Notes under the pieces: generated by a model
The model's database searches: none
What the model was told of the DNA's origin: nothing
Seen by the model: the letters and a program-made list of their open reading frames with translations, nothing else
Translations under genes and position numbers: made by a program
Source of the DNA: Mangrovicoccus sp. HB161399
GTDB taxonomy: Bacteria; Pseudomonadota; Alphaproteobacteria; Rhodobacterales; Rhodobacteraceae
NCBI RefSeq assembly: GCF_013184745.1
Contig: NZ_JAATVU010000049.1
Coordinates: 1 to 44,456 of the forward strand
Direction of reading: 5' to 3'
Length of the DNA stretch: 44,456 nt
Shown: positions 33,533 through 44,456 of the stretch, piece by piece
Numbering within the stretch: position 1 is the stretch's first letter
Layout of the letters: every line of letters begins with the position of its first letter

Positions 33533-35164
33533 TCACACCGGCTGCGCCAGGACCTCCGGCGCGGCCGTTTCCGTTTTCGCGAAGGCCGCGGCCATCAGCT
33601 CGCGGGTATAGGCGCTTTCGGGCCGGTCGAAGACCGCCGCGCTTTCTCCGGACTCGACGATGTCGCCGCGCTTCATGACGATGACCTTGTGGCTCAGCGC
33701 GCGCACGACCCGCAGGTCGTGGCTGATGAACAGGTAGCCCAGCCTGTACTTGGCCTGCAGCCGCCGCAGCAGGTCGACGATCTGGACCTGCACCGTCATG
33801 TCCAGCGCCGAGGTAGGCTCGTCCAGCACGACCAGCTTCGGACGCAGCACCATGGCGCGGGCGATCGCGATGCGCTGGCGCTGCCCGCCGGAGAATTCAT
33901 GCGGATAGCGGTGCATCATCGCCGGAGACAGCCCGACCTCGGTCAGGATCTCGGCGACCGCCTCGTCCGGCTTGCGGCCCTCCGACGTGCCGTGCACCCC
34001 CAGCCCCTCGCCGATGATCTGGCCGATGTTCATCCGCGGCGACAGCGATCCGAACGGATCCTGGAAGACGATCTGCATGTCGCGCCGGACGGGACGCAGC
34101 TGCTTCGATTTCCAGCCCTGGATGTCGGTGCCCTGGAAGACGATCGGCCCTTCGGAACTGACCAGCCGCATCAGCGCCAGCGCCAGCGTGGTCTTTCCCG
34201 ATCCGGATTCGCCGACGATCCCCACCGTCTCGCCGCGGCGCACCGACAGCGCGGCGGCATTGACGGCCTTCACGTGGCCCACGGTCTTGCGCATGAAGCC
34301 GGCGGTGATCGGGAACCAGACGCGCAGGTGGTCGGTGCTGACGATTTCCTCGGCGCCGGCGGGCACCGGGTCGGGCACGCCGGTCGGCTCGGCGGCCAGC
34401 AGCTTCTGTGTGTAGGGATGCTGCGGATCCGCGAAGATTTCGGCCGTCGGACCGGTCTCGACGATCTCGCCGTCCTTCATGACGCAGACCCGGTCGGCGA
34501 AGCGGCGCACGATCCCGAGGTCATGGGTGATGAAGAGCATCGACAGCCCCTCCTCGCGCTTCAGCTCGGCCAGGAGGTCGAGGATCTGCGCCTGGATGGT
34601 GACATCGAGCGCGGTGGTCGGCTCGTCGGCGATCAGCAGTTCGGGCCGGTTGGCCAGCGCCATGGCGATCATCACCCGCTGCCGCTGCCCGCCGGACAGC
34701 TGGTGCGGATAGGCGGACAGGCGCGAGGCCGGATCGACGATCCCCACCTTGTCGAGCAGTTCCAGGATGCGCGCCCGCGCCGCCTCTCCCTTCAGCCCCT
34801 GGTGCAGCGCAAGGCTTTCGCCGATCTGCTTTTCCAGCGTGTGCAGCGGGTTGAGCGAGGTCATCGGCTCCTGGAAGATGAAGCTGATGTCGTTGCCGCG
34901 GATCTCGCGCAGGGCGGCCTTGCCCGCTCCGACCATCTCGCGGTCCTTGTAGGTGATCGAGCCCGACACATGCGCGTTGTCGCCCAGCAGCGAGACGGTC
35001 GAGAGCGCCGTCACCGACTTGCCCGAGCCGGATTCGCCGACCAGCGCGACGGTCTCGCCGCGGCCGACATCGAAGGCGACCCCCTTCACGGCATCATGCA
35101 GCTTGCCGTCCTGCGAGAAGGCGACCTTCAGGTCGCGGACGTTCAGGATCGTGTCGCGCGTCAT
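33533..35164 (-). CDS. yejF: Peptide/microcin C-type ABC transporter, tandem ATPase subunit (YejF-like)
   Basis: The 543-aa protein carries two complete ABC ATPase domains in one chain. The first has Walker A GESGSGKS (43-50), signature LSGGQ (156-160) and [12 protein letters not shown]. The second has Walker A GESGSGKT (318-325), signature FSGGQ (424-428) and [12 protein letters not shown]. Each ends with the oligopeptide-type [12 protein letters not shown] or [10 protein letters not shown] motif. It energises import through YejB/YejE. Its ATG overlaps the stop of the small membrane protein upstream by 4 bases. Confidence 0.93.
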   Translation of the reverse strand: MTRDTILNVRDLKVAFSQDGKLHDAVKGVAFDVGRGETVALVGESGSGKSVTALSTVSLLGDNAHVSGSITYKDREMVGAGKAALREIRGNDISFIFQEPMTSLNPLHTLEKQIGESLALHQGLKGEAARARILELLDKVGIVDPASRLSAYPHQLSGGQRQRVMIAMALANRPELLIADEPTTALDVTIQAQILDLLAELKREEGLSMLFITHDLGIVRRFADRVCVMKDGEIVETGPTAEIFADPQHPYTQKLLAAEPTGVPDPVPAGAEEIVSTDHLRVWFPITAGFMRKTVGHVKAVNAAALSVRRGETVGIVGESGSGKTTLALALMRLVSSEGPIVFQGTDIQGWKSKQLRPVRRDMQIVFQDPFGSLSPRMNIGQIIGEGLGVHGTSEGRKPDEAVAEILTEVGLSPAMMHRYPHEFSGGQRQRIAIARAMVLRPKLVVLDEPTSALDMTVQVQIVDLLRRLQAKYRLGYLFISHDLRVVRALSHKVIVMKRGDIVESGESAAVFDRPESAYTRELMAAAFAKTETAAPEVLAQPV

Positions 35165-35466
35165 TGCCCGGTCAGCACCCATGTCAGGAGGAAAATGCAG
35201 GCGGCAAGCGCCCAGACGGCAGTCTGCACCACCGGGCCCGGCAGGCGGCCCAGCCGCAGGTGGAGCCGCAGCCCCAGCCCGGTGCAGCCCACCGGCAGCA
35301 GAAGCGCCCCGGCCGCGATGATCTGGCCGAGCCAGGCCGGCGGCGGGAATTCCATCCCGGCATGCAGCGTCTCGACCGCGACGGCCAGGCATCCGCCGAT
35401 GATCGCCAGCGACCCGTACCAGGCCGCGGTCGCCACCATCCGCCCGTTCAGCGCGCCCCCGGTCAT
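35161..35466 (-). CDS. Small membrane protein inserted between yejE and yejF (101 aa)
   Basis: Three hydrophobic helices are visible, about residues 12-32, 45-64 and 79-98, with a short positively charged loop (LRLHLRLGR). No family was recognised. Both ends overlap neighbours by ATGA: the yejE stop with its start and its stop with the yejF start. It is therefore translated as part of the transporter operon, which argues that it is a real gene. It could be a transporter accessory or an unrelated passenger. Confidence 0.72.
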   Translation of the reverse strand: MTGGALNGRMVATAAWYGSLAIIGGCLAVAVETLHAGMEFPPPAWLGQIIAAGALLLPVGCTGLGLRLHLRLGRLPGPVVQTAVWALAACIFLLTWVLTGQ

Positions 35467-36614
35467 GCGAAGGTCTTCCGCGGATCGAAGGCGTCGCGGA
35501 CCCCCTCGAAGATGAAGACGAGCAGCGACAGCATGATCGCGAAGGTGAAGAAGGCGGTGAATCCCAGCCAGGGCGCCTGCAGGTTCTGCTTGGCCTGCAG
35601 CGTCAGTTCCCCCAGCGACGGCGCCGAGGACGGCAGGCCGAAGCCGAGGAAGTCGAGCGTGGCCAGCCCGCCCAGCGTGCTTGTGATCACGAAGGGCAGC
35701 ATGGTCAGCGTCGCCACCATCGCGTTCGGCAGGACGTGGCGCACCATGATCACCGCGTTCGACACGCCGAGCGCGCGCGCGGCGCGGACATATTCGAAGT
35801 TGCGCGCCCGCAGGAACTCGGCCCGCACCACGCCCACCAGCGCGGTCCAGCCGAACAGCGTCATCAGGAAGACCAGGAGCCAGAAGTTCATCTGGAAGAT
35901 CGCCGCCACGATGATGATGATGTAGAGCTGCGGGGTCGCGCCCCAGATCTCGATCATCCGCTGGAAGATCAGGTCGGTCCAGCCGCCGAAGAAGCCCTGG
36001 ACCGCGCCGGCCGCAATGCCGATCACCGATGTCAGGAACGTCACGGCAAGCGCGAAGAGCACCGACAGCCGGAAGCCGTAGATCACCCGCGCCAGCACAT
36101 CGCGCGCGGTGTCGTCGGTGCCCAGCCAGTGCTGCGCATCCGGCGCTGAGGGCGCCGTGCCCGAAATGTCGTTGACGGTGTTGTAGCTGTAGGGGATCGG
36201 CGGCCACAGCAGCCAGCCCGCCTGCACCTTCTCGCCCTCGACCGTGCCGCTGTCCTTTGCCTCGGCGATCACCCCCTCGGGGTCGTCCCAGCAGGCCTCG
36301 GACCCGCCCGAGACGATCAGGCACTGCACCTCGATGTCGCGGTAGACGGCTTCCGTGCGGAAATCGCCTCCGAACTGCGTCTCGGGGTAGAAGTTGAAGA
36401 TCGGCGTGTAGAAGGCGCCCTGGTAGCGCACGAGGATCGGCTTGTCGTTGGCGAGGAACTCCGCGAAGAGCGAGACGAAGAACAGCACGCCGAAGACCAC
36501 CAGCGACCAGAAGGCGCGGGAATTGGCGCGGAAATTCCGCAGCCGCCGTTGGTTCAGCGGCGACAGCCAGCCCTGGCGCGGCGGCGTCACGTCGGACATG
36601 TCGGTGGCGGCCAT
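35463..36614 (-). CDS. yejE: Peptide ABC transporter permease (YejE-like)
   Basis: The 383-aa permease has an N-terminal helix (about 28-50), a large periplasmic loop (52-165) with FYPETQFGGDFRTEAVYRD, and five C-terminal helices in the BPD-transporter domain, including the EAA-type loop EYVRAARALGVSNAVIMVRHVLPNA. The long loop is typical of YejE and distinguishes it from DppC. I chose ATG 36614 (MAATDMSD), one base after the yejB stop; the frame is open to 36662 inside yejB. Confidence 0.92.
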   Translation of the reverse strand: MAATDMSDVTPPRQGWLSPLNQRRLRNFRANSRAFWSLVVFGVLFFVSLFAEFLANDKPILVRYQGAFYTPIFNFYPETQFGGDFRTEAVYRDIEVQCLIVSGGSEACWDDPEGVIAEAKDSGTVEGEKVQAGWLLWPPIPYSYNTVNDISGTAPSAPDAQHWLGTDDTARDVLARVIYGFRLSVLFALAVTFLTSVIGIAAGAVQGFFGGWTDLIFQRMIEIWGATPQLYIIIIVAAIFQMNFWLLVFLMTLFGWTALVGVVRAEFLRARNFEYVRAARALGVSNAVIMVRHVLPNAMVATLTMLPFVITSTLGGLATLDFLGFGLPSSAPSLGELTLQAKQNLQAPWLGFTAFFTFAIMLSLLVFIFEGVRDAFDPRKTFA

Positions 36615-36615
36615 C

Positions 36616-37710
36616 TCAGGTCTCCCGGCTCTCGAAATCGATCCGCGGGTCGATCCAGACATACATCAGGTCCGACAGCAGCCCCACCAGAAGCCCGATC
36701 AGGCCGAAGACGTAGAGCGTGCCGAAGATCACCGGATAGTCCCGGCTGATCGCCGCCTCGTAGCCCAGCCGGCCCAGGCCGTCGAGCGAGAAGATCGTCT
36801 CGATGATCAGCGACGAGCCGAAGAAGACCGAGACGAAGAGCCCCGGAAAGCCCGCGATCACGATCAGCATCGCATTGCGGAAGACATGGCCGTAGAGAAC
36901 CGCGCCTTCCGACAGGCCCTTGGCGCGGGCGGTGACCACGTACTGCTTCTTGATCTCGTCGAGAAAGCTGTTCTTGGTCAGCAGCGTCAGCGTCGCAAAG
37001 GAGGCGATGGTCGAGGCCAGGACCGGCAGCGCGATGTGCCAGAAATAGTCCGCGACTTGCGCAGGGAAGCTAAGCTGCTCCCAGCCGTCGGAATGCAGGC
37101 CCCTCAGCGGAAACCATTGCAGGTAGCTGCCGCCCGCGAAGACGACGAGCAGCAAGATCGCGAAGAGGAAGCCCGGGATCGCGTAGCCGACGATGATCGC
37201 GCCGCTCGTCCAGGTGTCGAAGCGCGACCCGTCCTGCACCGCCTTGCGGATGCCCAGCGGGATCGAGATCAGGTAGGCGATCAGCGTCGACCAGAGCCCG
37301 AGCGAGATCGAGACCGGCATCTTCTCCAGAACCAGGTCGACCACCGAGATGGAGCGGAAATAGCTCTGCCCGAAATCGAAATGCGCGTAGTTCCAAAGCA
37401 TGGTGAGGAAGCGCTGCCAGGCGGGCTTGTCGAAGCCGAACTGCTTTTCGAGCTCCGCGATGAAATCCGGCGGCAGGCCGCGCGCGCCGAGATATTTGTC
37501 GGCCCCTCCCCCTGCATCCGGCGTCATCTGGGTGCCCATGTCGCCGGAGCCGGAGATCGCCGAGAAGGCGTCCCCCTGCCCCTCGATGCGGGCGATGATC
37601 TGCTCCACCGGTCCGCCGGGGACGAACTGGGTCAGCACGAAATTGATCAGCATGATCCCGATCAGGGTCGGGATGATCAGCGCAAGGCGCCGCAGGATGT
37701 AGCTGCCCAT
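36616..37710 (-). CDS. yejB: Peptide ABC transporter permease (YejB-like)
   Basis: The 364-aa permease begins [21 protein letters not shown], the standard first helix of DppB/OppB/YejB proteins. A periplasmic segment of about 100 residues follows with the YejB-type [19 protein letters not shown] and [11 protein letters not shown], then five helices with [27 protein letters not shown] as the EAA loop. It pairs with YejE to form the channel and lies 7 bases after yejA. Confidence 0.93.
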   Translation of the reverse strand: MGSYILRRLALIIPTLIGIMLINFVLTQFVPGGPVEQIIARIEGQGDAFSAISGSGDMGTQMTPDAGGGADKYLGARGLPPDFIAELEKQFGFDKPAWQRFLTMLWNYAHFDFGQSYFRSISVVDLVLEKMPVSISLGLWSTLIAYLISIPLGIRKAVQDGSRFDTWTSGAIIVGYAIPGFLFAILLLVVFAGGSYLQWFPLRGLHSDGWEQLSFPAQVADYFWHIALPVLASTIASFATLTLLTKNSFLDEIKKQYVVTARAKGLSEGAVLYGHVFRNAMLIVIAGFPGLFVSVFFGSSLIIETIFSLDGLGRLGYEAAISRDYPVIFGTLYVFGLIGLLVGLLSDLMYVWIDPRIDFESRET

Positions 37711-37717
37711 GGGCCCC

Positions 37718-39637
37718 TTACCTCAGCACGCCCTTCGCCTTGAGCGCATCGGCCTTGGCCTGGTCGTACCACCAGAAATCGAATTGCCCCAGGTCGAGCG
37801 GCGGCAGCATGTCGGGATGGCCGTAGATGTCGTAGTAGGCCACGAAGGTCTTGTCGTTGTACCACAGCGGGATGTCGAACCGGGTGTAGCGCAGCGCGCG
37901 GTCGATGGCCCGCGTCGAGGTCTTCAGCGCATCGAGCGAGGTCGCGGCGACGGCGGTCGCGATCAGCTTGTCGACGCCCTCGTCGCGCAGCCGCATCAGG
38001 TTGCGCGAGCTGTTGTCGGCAGTGGCCGAGCCGAACCACTGGTAGAGGCCGAGCGACGGCTCGAAATCCATGGTGAAGCCCTGGTTCGCGAGGTCGAAAT
38101 TACCCGAGCGGCGGCGCTCGACATATTGCGAGGTGTCGACCCGCTCCAGCCGTCCCTGGATGCCCATCAGCTGAAGGTTCTGCAGGAACGGGTTCACCAT
38201 GCGGTCATAGGTCGGGTTGGTCTGGATGATCACCAGTTCCAGCGGCTGGCCCTCGGCATTGCGGCGGATGCCGTCATCGCCGATCTTCCAGCCTGCATCC
38301 TCCAGCAGCTTGCCCGCCTCGCGCAGCGTCTTGCGCGACAGCCGGTTGCTGTCGGCCTCGTGCGGCACCGGCGTCACCGCCTCGTTGGTCAGGATGTCCT
38401 CGCCGAACAGCCCTTCCTCGACCAGCGGCTTCAGCAGCGCCAGCTCGCCTTCGGAGGGCGTGCCGGTCGCGGCCAGGTCGGTCCCGTCCCAGAAGCTGAC
38501 GGGCTGCTTGTAGAGATCGTAGAATATCGTCCGGTTGGTCCATTCGAAGTTGAAGGCCAGGCCGATCGCCTGCCGGACCCGCTTGTCCTGCCACTTGGCG
38601 CGGTCGAGGTTGAACACCCAGGCGAGGTGGTAGCCGACATTGCCGTCCGCAACTTCCTCCCGCTTCACCGAGCCGTTGCCAACATTGGGGAAGTTGTAGC
38701 TCTCGGCCCAGTTCTGCGCCTTGTCCTCGATCCGGAAGGTGTATTCGCCCGACTTGAAGCCCTCGAAGGCGGCCGAGGTGTCCGCGAAATACTCGACCCG
38801 GATCCTGTCGAAATTGTTGCGGCCCCTGTTGATCGGCAGGCCCTCGCCCCAGTAGTCGGGGTTGCGCTTGTATACCACGCGGCGGTTGAAGTCGTAGCTG
38901 TCCAGCATGTAGGCGCCGGTCGACATGAACGGCTCCAGCGTCGATTCATCGAGCCTCTGCCCGCGCTCCTCGAACCATTTCTTCGAGAACAGCGGCGTCG
39001 ACCCGGCCAGGCCGATCCGGTCGCGCACCGAACTGTCGGGGTTGAAGGTGAACTTGATCGTGTAGGGATCGATCACCTCGACGCTCTTGTAGAAGTTCTC
39101 CACGATCCGGCGGTATTCCGGGATGCCCTGGGTCATGAACAGGTTCGAGGTGAAGGCCACGTCCTCGGCGGTTGCCGGGGTGCCGTCCTGGAACTTGATG
39201 TCGTCGCGCAGGTGGAAGATCACCCAGCCGAGGTCCTCGGGATATTCCAGCGAGGTGCACATCAGGCAGTAGAGCCCGTAGGGATCGTCGGCAAAGGACG
39301 TCATGATCCGTTCCGAGCCGATCGTGTTCAGCGCCGCCGGCACACCCGCGATCGCGTACTGGTTGAAGCTGTCGAAATTGCCCTGAGCCCAGATCGAGAT
39401 CTCGCCGCCCTTGGGCGCGTCCGGATTGACGTAGTCGAGATGGTCGAAATCGGCAGGGTATTTCAGTTCGCCGAAATTGGAGTAGCCATAGCTTTCGATG
39501 ATTTTCGGCGCGTCCTGCGCGGCCAGCGGGCCGGCCGCCACGAGCGCCGCGAAGGAGGCCCCGAACATCCGGCCCGTCCTGCGGCCCCGCTCTCGCACGC
39601 GCAGGGGGGCGGCAGCGTCTGGTCGGAATTGCGTCAT
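37718..39637 (-). CDS. yejA: Periplasmic extracellular solute-binding protein, family 5 (YejA-like)
   Basis: The 639-aa binding protein has an N-terminal signal sequence (basic residues 14-22, hydrophobic 24-38, likely cleavage at LAAQ-D). The SBP_bac_5 fold follows with [41 protein letters not shown] and KYNPDYWG-like [14 protein letters not shown]. Family members deliver oligopeptides or peptide-like compounds such as microcin C to the YejBEF transporter. The ATG at 39637 is preceded by a GGAGG ribosome site. It is the first gene of the operon; no promoter element was recognised. Confidence 0.93.
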   Translation of the reverse strand: MTQFRPDAAAPLRVRERGRRTGRMFGASFAALVAAGPLAAQDAPKIIESYGYSNFGELKYPADFDHLDYVNPDAPKGGEISIWAQGNFDSFNQYAIAGVPAALNTIGSERIMTSFADDPYGLYCLMCTSLEYPEDLGWVIFHLRDDIKFQDGTPATAEDVAFTSNLFMTQGIPEYRRIVENFYKSVEVIDPYTIKFTFNPDSSVRDRIGLAGSTPLFSKKWFEERGQRLDESTLEPFMSTGAYMLDSYDFNRRVVYKRNPDYWGEGLPINRGRNNFDRIRVEYFADTSAAFEGFKSGEYTFRIEDKAQNWAESYNFPNVGNGSVKREEVADGNVGYHLAWVFNLDRAKWQDKRVRQAIGLAFNFEWTNRTIFYDLYKQPVSFWDGTDLAATGTPSEGELALLKPLVEEGLFGEDILTNEAVTPVPHEADSNRLSRKTLREAGKLLEDAGWKIGDDGIRRNAEGQPLELVIIQTNPTYDRMVNPFLQNLQLMGIQGRLERVDTSQYVERRRSGNFDLANQGFTMDFEPSLGLYQWFGSATADNSSRNLMRLRDEGVDKLIATAVAATSLDALKTSTRAIDRALRYTRFDIPLWYNDKTFVAYYDIYGHPDMLPPLDLGQFDFWWYDQAKADALKAKGVLR

Positions 39638-39812
39638 GGAGGCCTCCGTTCGGAAAGTCTGGTCCGTTGCCCTCAGCTAAAGGGGGCGGAGTCCAAGTTT
39701 CAAGCGGCGAATTCGGTGCCTTGCGGGATAGTGATGCCGCAGGCGGCCCGCTTGTTGAAGGCTGCAGGGATCCGGGCTAGGCAAAAACAGTTCGACAATT
39801 CTTGAAATATGG

Positions 39813-41018
39813 ATGGCTGACATGCCCCTCCGCGTCCTCCTGGCCTGCACAGGCAATTCCGCCCGCTCGATCCTGGCCGAGGCACTGCTGGCCCGCCTGG
39901 GCCATGGCCGGGTCGCCGCCCTGTCCGGCGGCACCGACCCTGCCCCGGAGGCCGCCCCGGCCGCGCTGCACCTCCTGGAGGAGAACGGCATCGCCTCCGG
40001 CGCCGTCCGGCCGAAGAGCTGGGACGCATTTGCCGCGCCCGGCGCAGAGCCGGTCGATATCGTGATCACGCTCTGCGACGATGCCGCCGCGTCGCCCTGC
40101 CCGGTCTTCCCGGGACCGGCCGTCCGCGCGCATTGGAGCCTGCCCGACCCGGCCGCCGCGCCGGATCCCGGCGCGGCCATGGCCGAAACCTGGCGACAGC
40201 TCGACCACCGGCTGCGCGCCATGCTGGCGCTGCCGCTGGAGACAATGGCAAAGGACGAACTGGCCGCCAGCCTGGCCGGGATCGGTGCCCGCGGGCCGGA
40301 GCCTGCCGATCCGTCGGTCCCGCAGCTCGAGGAGGCGCTGTTCCAGCCCATAGACGCCGCGCGGCTGGCGGTAGCAGAGCCGATGGGGCACCGGCCGCGC
40401 ATCCTGCTGCTCTACGGCTCGCTGCGCGAACGGTCCTTCTCGCGGCTGATGGCCGAGGAAGCCGCCCGCGTGCTGCACCGGCTGGGCGCCGAAACGAGGA
40501 TCTACGATCCTTCGGGCCTGCCCCTGCCCGACGATGCCGCCGCGGAGCATCCCAAGGTGGCCGAACTGCGCGAGATGGTGACCTGGTGCGAGGGCATGGT
40601 CTGGTCGAGCCCCGAACGCCACGGCGCGATGACCGCCGTGATGAAGGCGCAGATCGACTGGATCCCGCTCTCGCTCGGCGGCGTGCGGCCGACCCAGGGC
40701 AAGACGCTGGCGGTGATGCAGGTCTCGGGCGGCTCCCAGAGCTTCAACACGGTGAACCAGCTGCGCATCCTCGGGCGCTGGATGCGGCTGCTGACCATTC
40801 CGAACCAGAGCTCGGTCCCGAAGGCGTGGACCCAGTTCGGCGAAGACGGGCGGATGGTGGCGTCGCCCTTCTACGACCGGATGGTCGACGTGATGGAGGA
40901 GCTGGTGAAGTTCACGATGCTCACCCGCGGCCGCGGCGGCTATCTGCTCGACCGCTATTCCGAGCGGGTGGAAAGCCGCGAGGCGCTGTCGCAGCGGGTC
41001 GGCCAGGCGGAGATCTGA
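39813..41018 (+). CDS. Fused arsenate reductase (ArsC, LMW-phosphatase type) and ArsH flavoprotein
   Basis: The 401-aa protein joins two arsenic-resistance enzymes. Residues 4-140 are a low-molecular-weight phosphatase-type arsenate reductase, with the P loop C12-TGNSA-R18-[14 protein letters not shown] holding two more cysteines, and HWSLPDPAA with the general-acid Asp. Residues 175-401 are ArsH, an NADPH-dependent FMN reductase that oxidises trivalent organoarsenicals: [14 protein letters not shown] (FMN phosphate loop), [23 protein letters not shown]-type core, and [19 protein letters not shown]. No arsR, arsB or acr3 gene is next to it. A weak inverted repeat (TTCGA-N6-TTGAA, 39791-39806) lies upstream. 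Start 39813 or 39822. Confidence 0.88.
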   Translation: MADMPLRVLLACTGNSARSILAEALLARLGHGRVAALSGGTDPAPEAAPAALHLLEENGIASGAVRPKSWDAFAAPGAEPVDIVITLCDDAAASPCPVFPGPAVRAHWSLPDPAAAPDPGAAMAETWRQLDHRLRAMLALPLETMAKDELAASLAGIGARGPEPADPSVPQLEEALFQPIDAARLAVAEPMGHRPRILLLYGSLRERSFSRLMAEEAARVLHRLGAETRIYDPSGLPLPDDAAAEHPKVAELREMVTWCEGMVWSSPERHGAMTAVMKAQIDWIPLSLGGVRPTQGKTLAVMQVSGGSQSFNTVNQLRILGRWMRLLTIPNQSSVPKAWTQFGEDGRMVASPFYDRMVDVMEELVKFTMLTRGRGGYLLDRYSERVESREALSQRVGQAEI

Positions 41019-41082
41019 AGCCGCCGGGAGAGGGAGGCCCTCTCCCGGGCCCTCACCCGCGCCCGGCCACGGCCGGAACGCA

Positions 41083-41110
41083 GAAAGGGCCGCCCGAGGG
41101 CGACCCTTTC
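41083..41110 (-). terminator. Terminator of groESL
   Basis: GAAAGGG-x-CGCCC and GGGCG-x-CCCTTTC pair over 13 positions; the x position is a U-G wobble on the minus-strand RNA. TTTCTGC follows. It starts about 25 bases after the groEL stop. Confidence 0.78.
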
Positions 41111-41134
41111 CGTAGTTCCCGGCGGAACGGCTGA

Positions 41135-42787
<1,653 letters not shown>

Positions 42788-42829
42788 TTAATTTCGGTTG
42801 TCAGGAAAGGGGATGACGCTGGCGCCTTT

Positions 42830-43141
42830 TCAGGCAGCGGCAGCGGCAGCCGCGTCCTCGATGATCCCGAGGATGTCGCTTTCCTTCATGATCAGCAGCT
42901 CTTCGCCATCGATCGAAACTTCGGTACCGGACCACTTGCCGAACAGCACCTTGTCGCCCGCCTTCACGGACATCTCGATGAGCTCGCCGGAATCCTTGCG
43001 CGCGCCTTCGCCGCAGGCGACGACGAGACCCTCGGCGGGCTTCTCTTTCGCGCTGTCGGGGATGATCAGGCCACCTTTGGTTTTCTCTTCGCTCTCGACA
43101 CGCTTGACGAGAACACGGTCATGCAGCGGCTTGAATGCCAT
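42830..43141 (-). CDS. groES: Co-chaperonin GroES (10 kDa)
   Basis: The 103-aa protein begins [31 protein letters not shown], which contains the mobile loop ([12 protein letters not shown]) that contacts Gro[16 protein letters not shown] lies in the beta-barrel core. A short Ala-rich tail (EDAAAAAAA) replaces the usual end. The ATG has a GAGAGGAGAG-type ribosome region. First gene of groESL. Confidence 0.97.
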   Translation of the reverse strand: MAFKPLHDRVLVKRVESEEKTKGGLIIPDSAKEKPAEGLVVACGEGARKDSGELIEMSVKAGDKVLFGKWSGTEVSIDGEELLIMKESDILGIIEDAAAAAAA

Positions 43142-43174
43142 CTCTGACTCTCCTCTCAGAGGTTTATGACGCTT

Positions 43175-43201
43175 TTAGCACTCACTCGGTGTGAGTGCCA
43201 A
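43175..43201 (-). promoter_or_regulatory. CIRCE operator (HrcA binding site)
   Basis: TTAGCACTC-N9-GAGTGCCAA matches the CIRCE consensus TTAGCACTC-N9-GAGTGCTAA with one change. It lies 34 bases upstream of groES, where HrcA would repress until heat shock. No hrcA gene is in this window. Confidence 0.95.
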
Positions 43202-44271
43202 CACGGGCGAGGTAGTCACCGCAGACCCCGCCTGTCAAGTCCGGCACTGCGCAAAATTGCTCCTGCTGCCCGGATTCGCGCTCCGGTGCCGCAGAAGGCG
43301 GCGACCGGCAGGCGGCGGGAACGGCCGACCCTGCCCTCCGCAGGTAGGGAGGCGCCCGGCGGGCTGCAAGCCGGGGCCAGACGGGACGGCGATTCCCCGC
43401 CGCGGCACCTCTGACCGGGAAATCGCCCGCGGAGTGACCGGCCCTTCCCGCGAAGCGCAGTGAGTTCCACCCCGGTTGCGGCACCGGTTGGGGTTGGGAT
43501 TGGCATGGCGGGTTCCTCGCGGACAGCTCCGGCCGGGGTCCGGCAGCCGGGGCATTTCCACGGCGCTGCGCCGGGGCGGCCGCAGATCTCCTCATGGATC
43601 GGTTTGGGAGCGCCGGCACCGCCGGCGCTTCCCCCGATGTCATCCAGGATTTCCGTACCGGATCCTGGCCCAAACCGGTGCGGAACTCGCTGCTGATCGC
43701 CCCCGAGTTCAAGCTCCTGTCGGCAGGGGGGCCGACTTGGATGGCCGTTCCGCCGGAACCTTCCAGATCGAGTCCGGCCCCGCTGCCTGAAATTGGAGAG
43801 CCGCAGCCCGCCCTCGGAGATGGAGGTCGCTTCGGCCCCCTCGATCAGCCGGGAATCCGGCACCAAGGAGACTTGCATGCCGATATCGATATGAAGGTCC
43901 CGGCCGAGACCGCATGAAGGTCCCGGCCGAGACCGCGCCGATGCTGCCGGTATTTTGCAGGAAGATCGCCATGCCGTCATCCGTGCGGCCCGGGGACATG
44001 CCGAAAGCGTCGCCCTGCACATGGCCGACGTTGTCGAGAATGGCGACGATGGAAACCTGGGCCGCCACTGCCGTCTGGATGACGGAATAGACGGCCGTGC
44101 CGGGTCCGCGTGCCGTCATTGAAGATCATGCGCCCGGCCAGCGTGCAGGCCGAGCCGAGCGCGGACAGGCGGACGCTGCCCGTCCCGGTGACCGCGCTGC
44201 CCTGGATGGCAGCCAGGGCGCGCAGCGGACCGATGAAGCCGTTCTCGCCGCTGGCAAGCGAAACCTTGTGC
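43202..44271 (-). pseudogene. Degenerate coding sequence, frameshifted and interrupted by the right-hand IS
   Basis: No intact gene is present. On the minus strand, protein-like patches follow each other in different frames. From about 44265, GENGFIGPLRALAAIQGS then VTGTGSVRLSALGS; from about 44095, TAVYSVIQTAVAAQVSIVAIL and DGMAIFLQNTGSIGAVSAGTF; from about 43905, LHIDIGMQVSLVPDSRLIEGA and SISEGGLRLSNF. Downstream to 43202 the translations become Arg/Pro-rich without motifs. The Gly/Val/Ser/Ala pattern suggests a beta-rich surface or phage-tail-like protein, but no family is recognised. The IS at 44276 sits at the 5' side of this remnant. Confidence 0.55.
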
Positions 44272-44275
44272 CTAG

Positions 44276-44456
44276 TGTCAGGACCCATTGATCCCAGCGG
44301 AACGGCATGATTCTCCGCGCGAAAACTGAGCGGTGACATGTCTGATCTCTTCTGGCTCAACGATGCGCAAATGGCGCGGCTGGAGCCCTGCTTCCCGAAG
44401 TCCCACGGCAAACCGCGTGTCGACGACCGGCGCGTCCTGAGCGGGATTATCTTCGC
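44276..44456 (+). mobile_element. IS5-family insertion sequence, 5' end only (cut by window edge)
   Basis: The terminus TGTCAGGACCCATTGAT lies right after a CTAG (44272-44275) and matches the left-hand element's end (GCTCAGGACCCATTGAT) except at its first bases. The orientation is opposite to that element, so the two face outward from the window. Only 181 bases are visible, so element length and second end are unknown. Confidence 0.85.
44338..44456 (+). CDS. IS5-family transposase, N-terminal part
   Basis: Thirty-nine codons are visible: MSDLFWLNDAQMARLEPCFP, then the conserved KPRVDDRRVLSGIIF. The protein differs from the left-hand copy at two of these residues (Asn for Ser at 8, Cys for Phe at 18) and again at residue 40. 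The ATG is 62 bases inside the IS terminus, the same spacing as in the left copy. The catalytic domain is outside the window. Confidence 0.83.
   Translation, partial: MSDLFWLNDAQMARLEPCFPKSHGKPRVDDRRVLSGIIF

Overview
The window looks like chromosomal DNA of a high-GC alphaproteobacterium of the Rhodobacteraceae/Paracoccaceae group. The evidence is gene content and order: the ccoNOQP-ccoGHIS-fnrL-hemN oxygen-response block, a carD-fdxA-S4 protein-SUV3-type helicase block, the betaine-lipid genes btaA-btaB, an OsmC-fused hydrolase and a glnB-glnA pair, all in strongly GC-biased codons. The genus cannot be named from this alone. Both ends are outward-facing 5' ends of related but non-identical IS5-family elements, each abutting a CTAG, so the window may be a contig that stops at IS copies.

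Left to right: (1) 1-806, a cut-off IS, a tyrosine-recombinase C-terminal remnant and tRNA-Leu(UAG), which is the scar of an island integrated at a tRNA 3' end. (2) 975-5519, a small secreted protein, nnrD and nnrE as separate overlapping genes, glnB-glnA and a DUF3445 haem-dependent N-demethylase-like protein. (3) 5520-7115, 1.6 kb with no intact gene. (4) 7116-9480, an alpha/beta hydrolase-OsmC fusion, a small membrane protein and a secreted trypsin-like protease. (5) 9545-14752, carD, fdxA, S4 RNA-binding protein, helicase and TPR protein, all on the minus strand. (6) 14815-20190, an SCP2-fold protein, a lysophospholipase-like hydrolase, a DUF1045 2H-phosphoesterase-like protein, then a lipid-remodelling operon (PlcP-type phospholipase C, btaA, btaB, VOC protein) preceded by a clear PHO box. 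(7) 20201-33514, the micro-oxic block: ccoG-ccoH-ccoI-ccoS, a DUF2270 protein, an RTX protein, ccoN-ccoO-ccoQ-ccoP, a universal stress protein, fnrL and hemN. (8) 33533-39637, a yejABEF-type peptide ABC transporter with an extra small membrane protein. (9) 39813-41018, an ArsC-ArsH fusion. (10) 41135-43201, groES-groEL with a CIRCE operator. (11) 43202-44271, degenerate sequence running into the right-hand IS.

Two regulatory programmes can be read directly. Low oxygen: five FNR-type sites (TTGAY-N4-RTCAA and close variants) precede ccoG, the 24.7 kb intergenic region, ccoN, uspA and fnrL/hemN. FnrL would therefore coordinate the cbb3 oxidase, its assembly factors, anaerobic haem synthesis and itself. 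Low phosphate: PhoB would switch on PlcP to strip headgroups from phospholipids and BtaA/BtaB to convert the resulting diacylglycerol into a phosphorus-free betaine lipid.

The most novel-looking item is a probable FNR-activated small RNA on the minus strand at about 24629-24724. It has an FNR dyad, a -10-like hexamer at the class II distance and a 13-bp hairpin followed by a U tract, with no protein gene in between.
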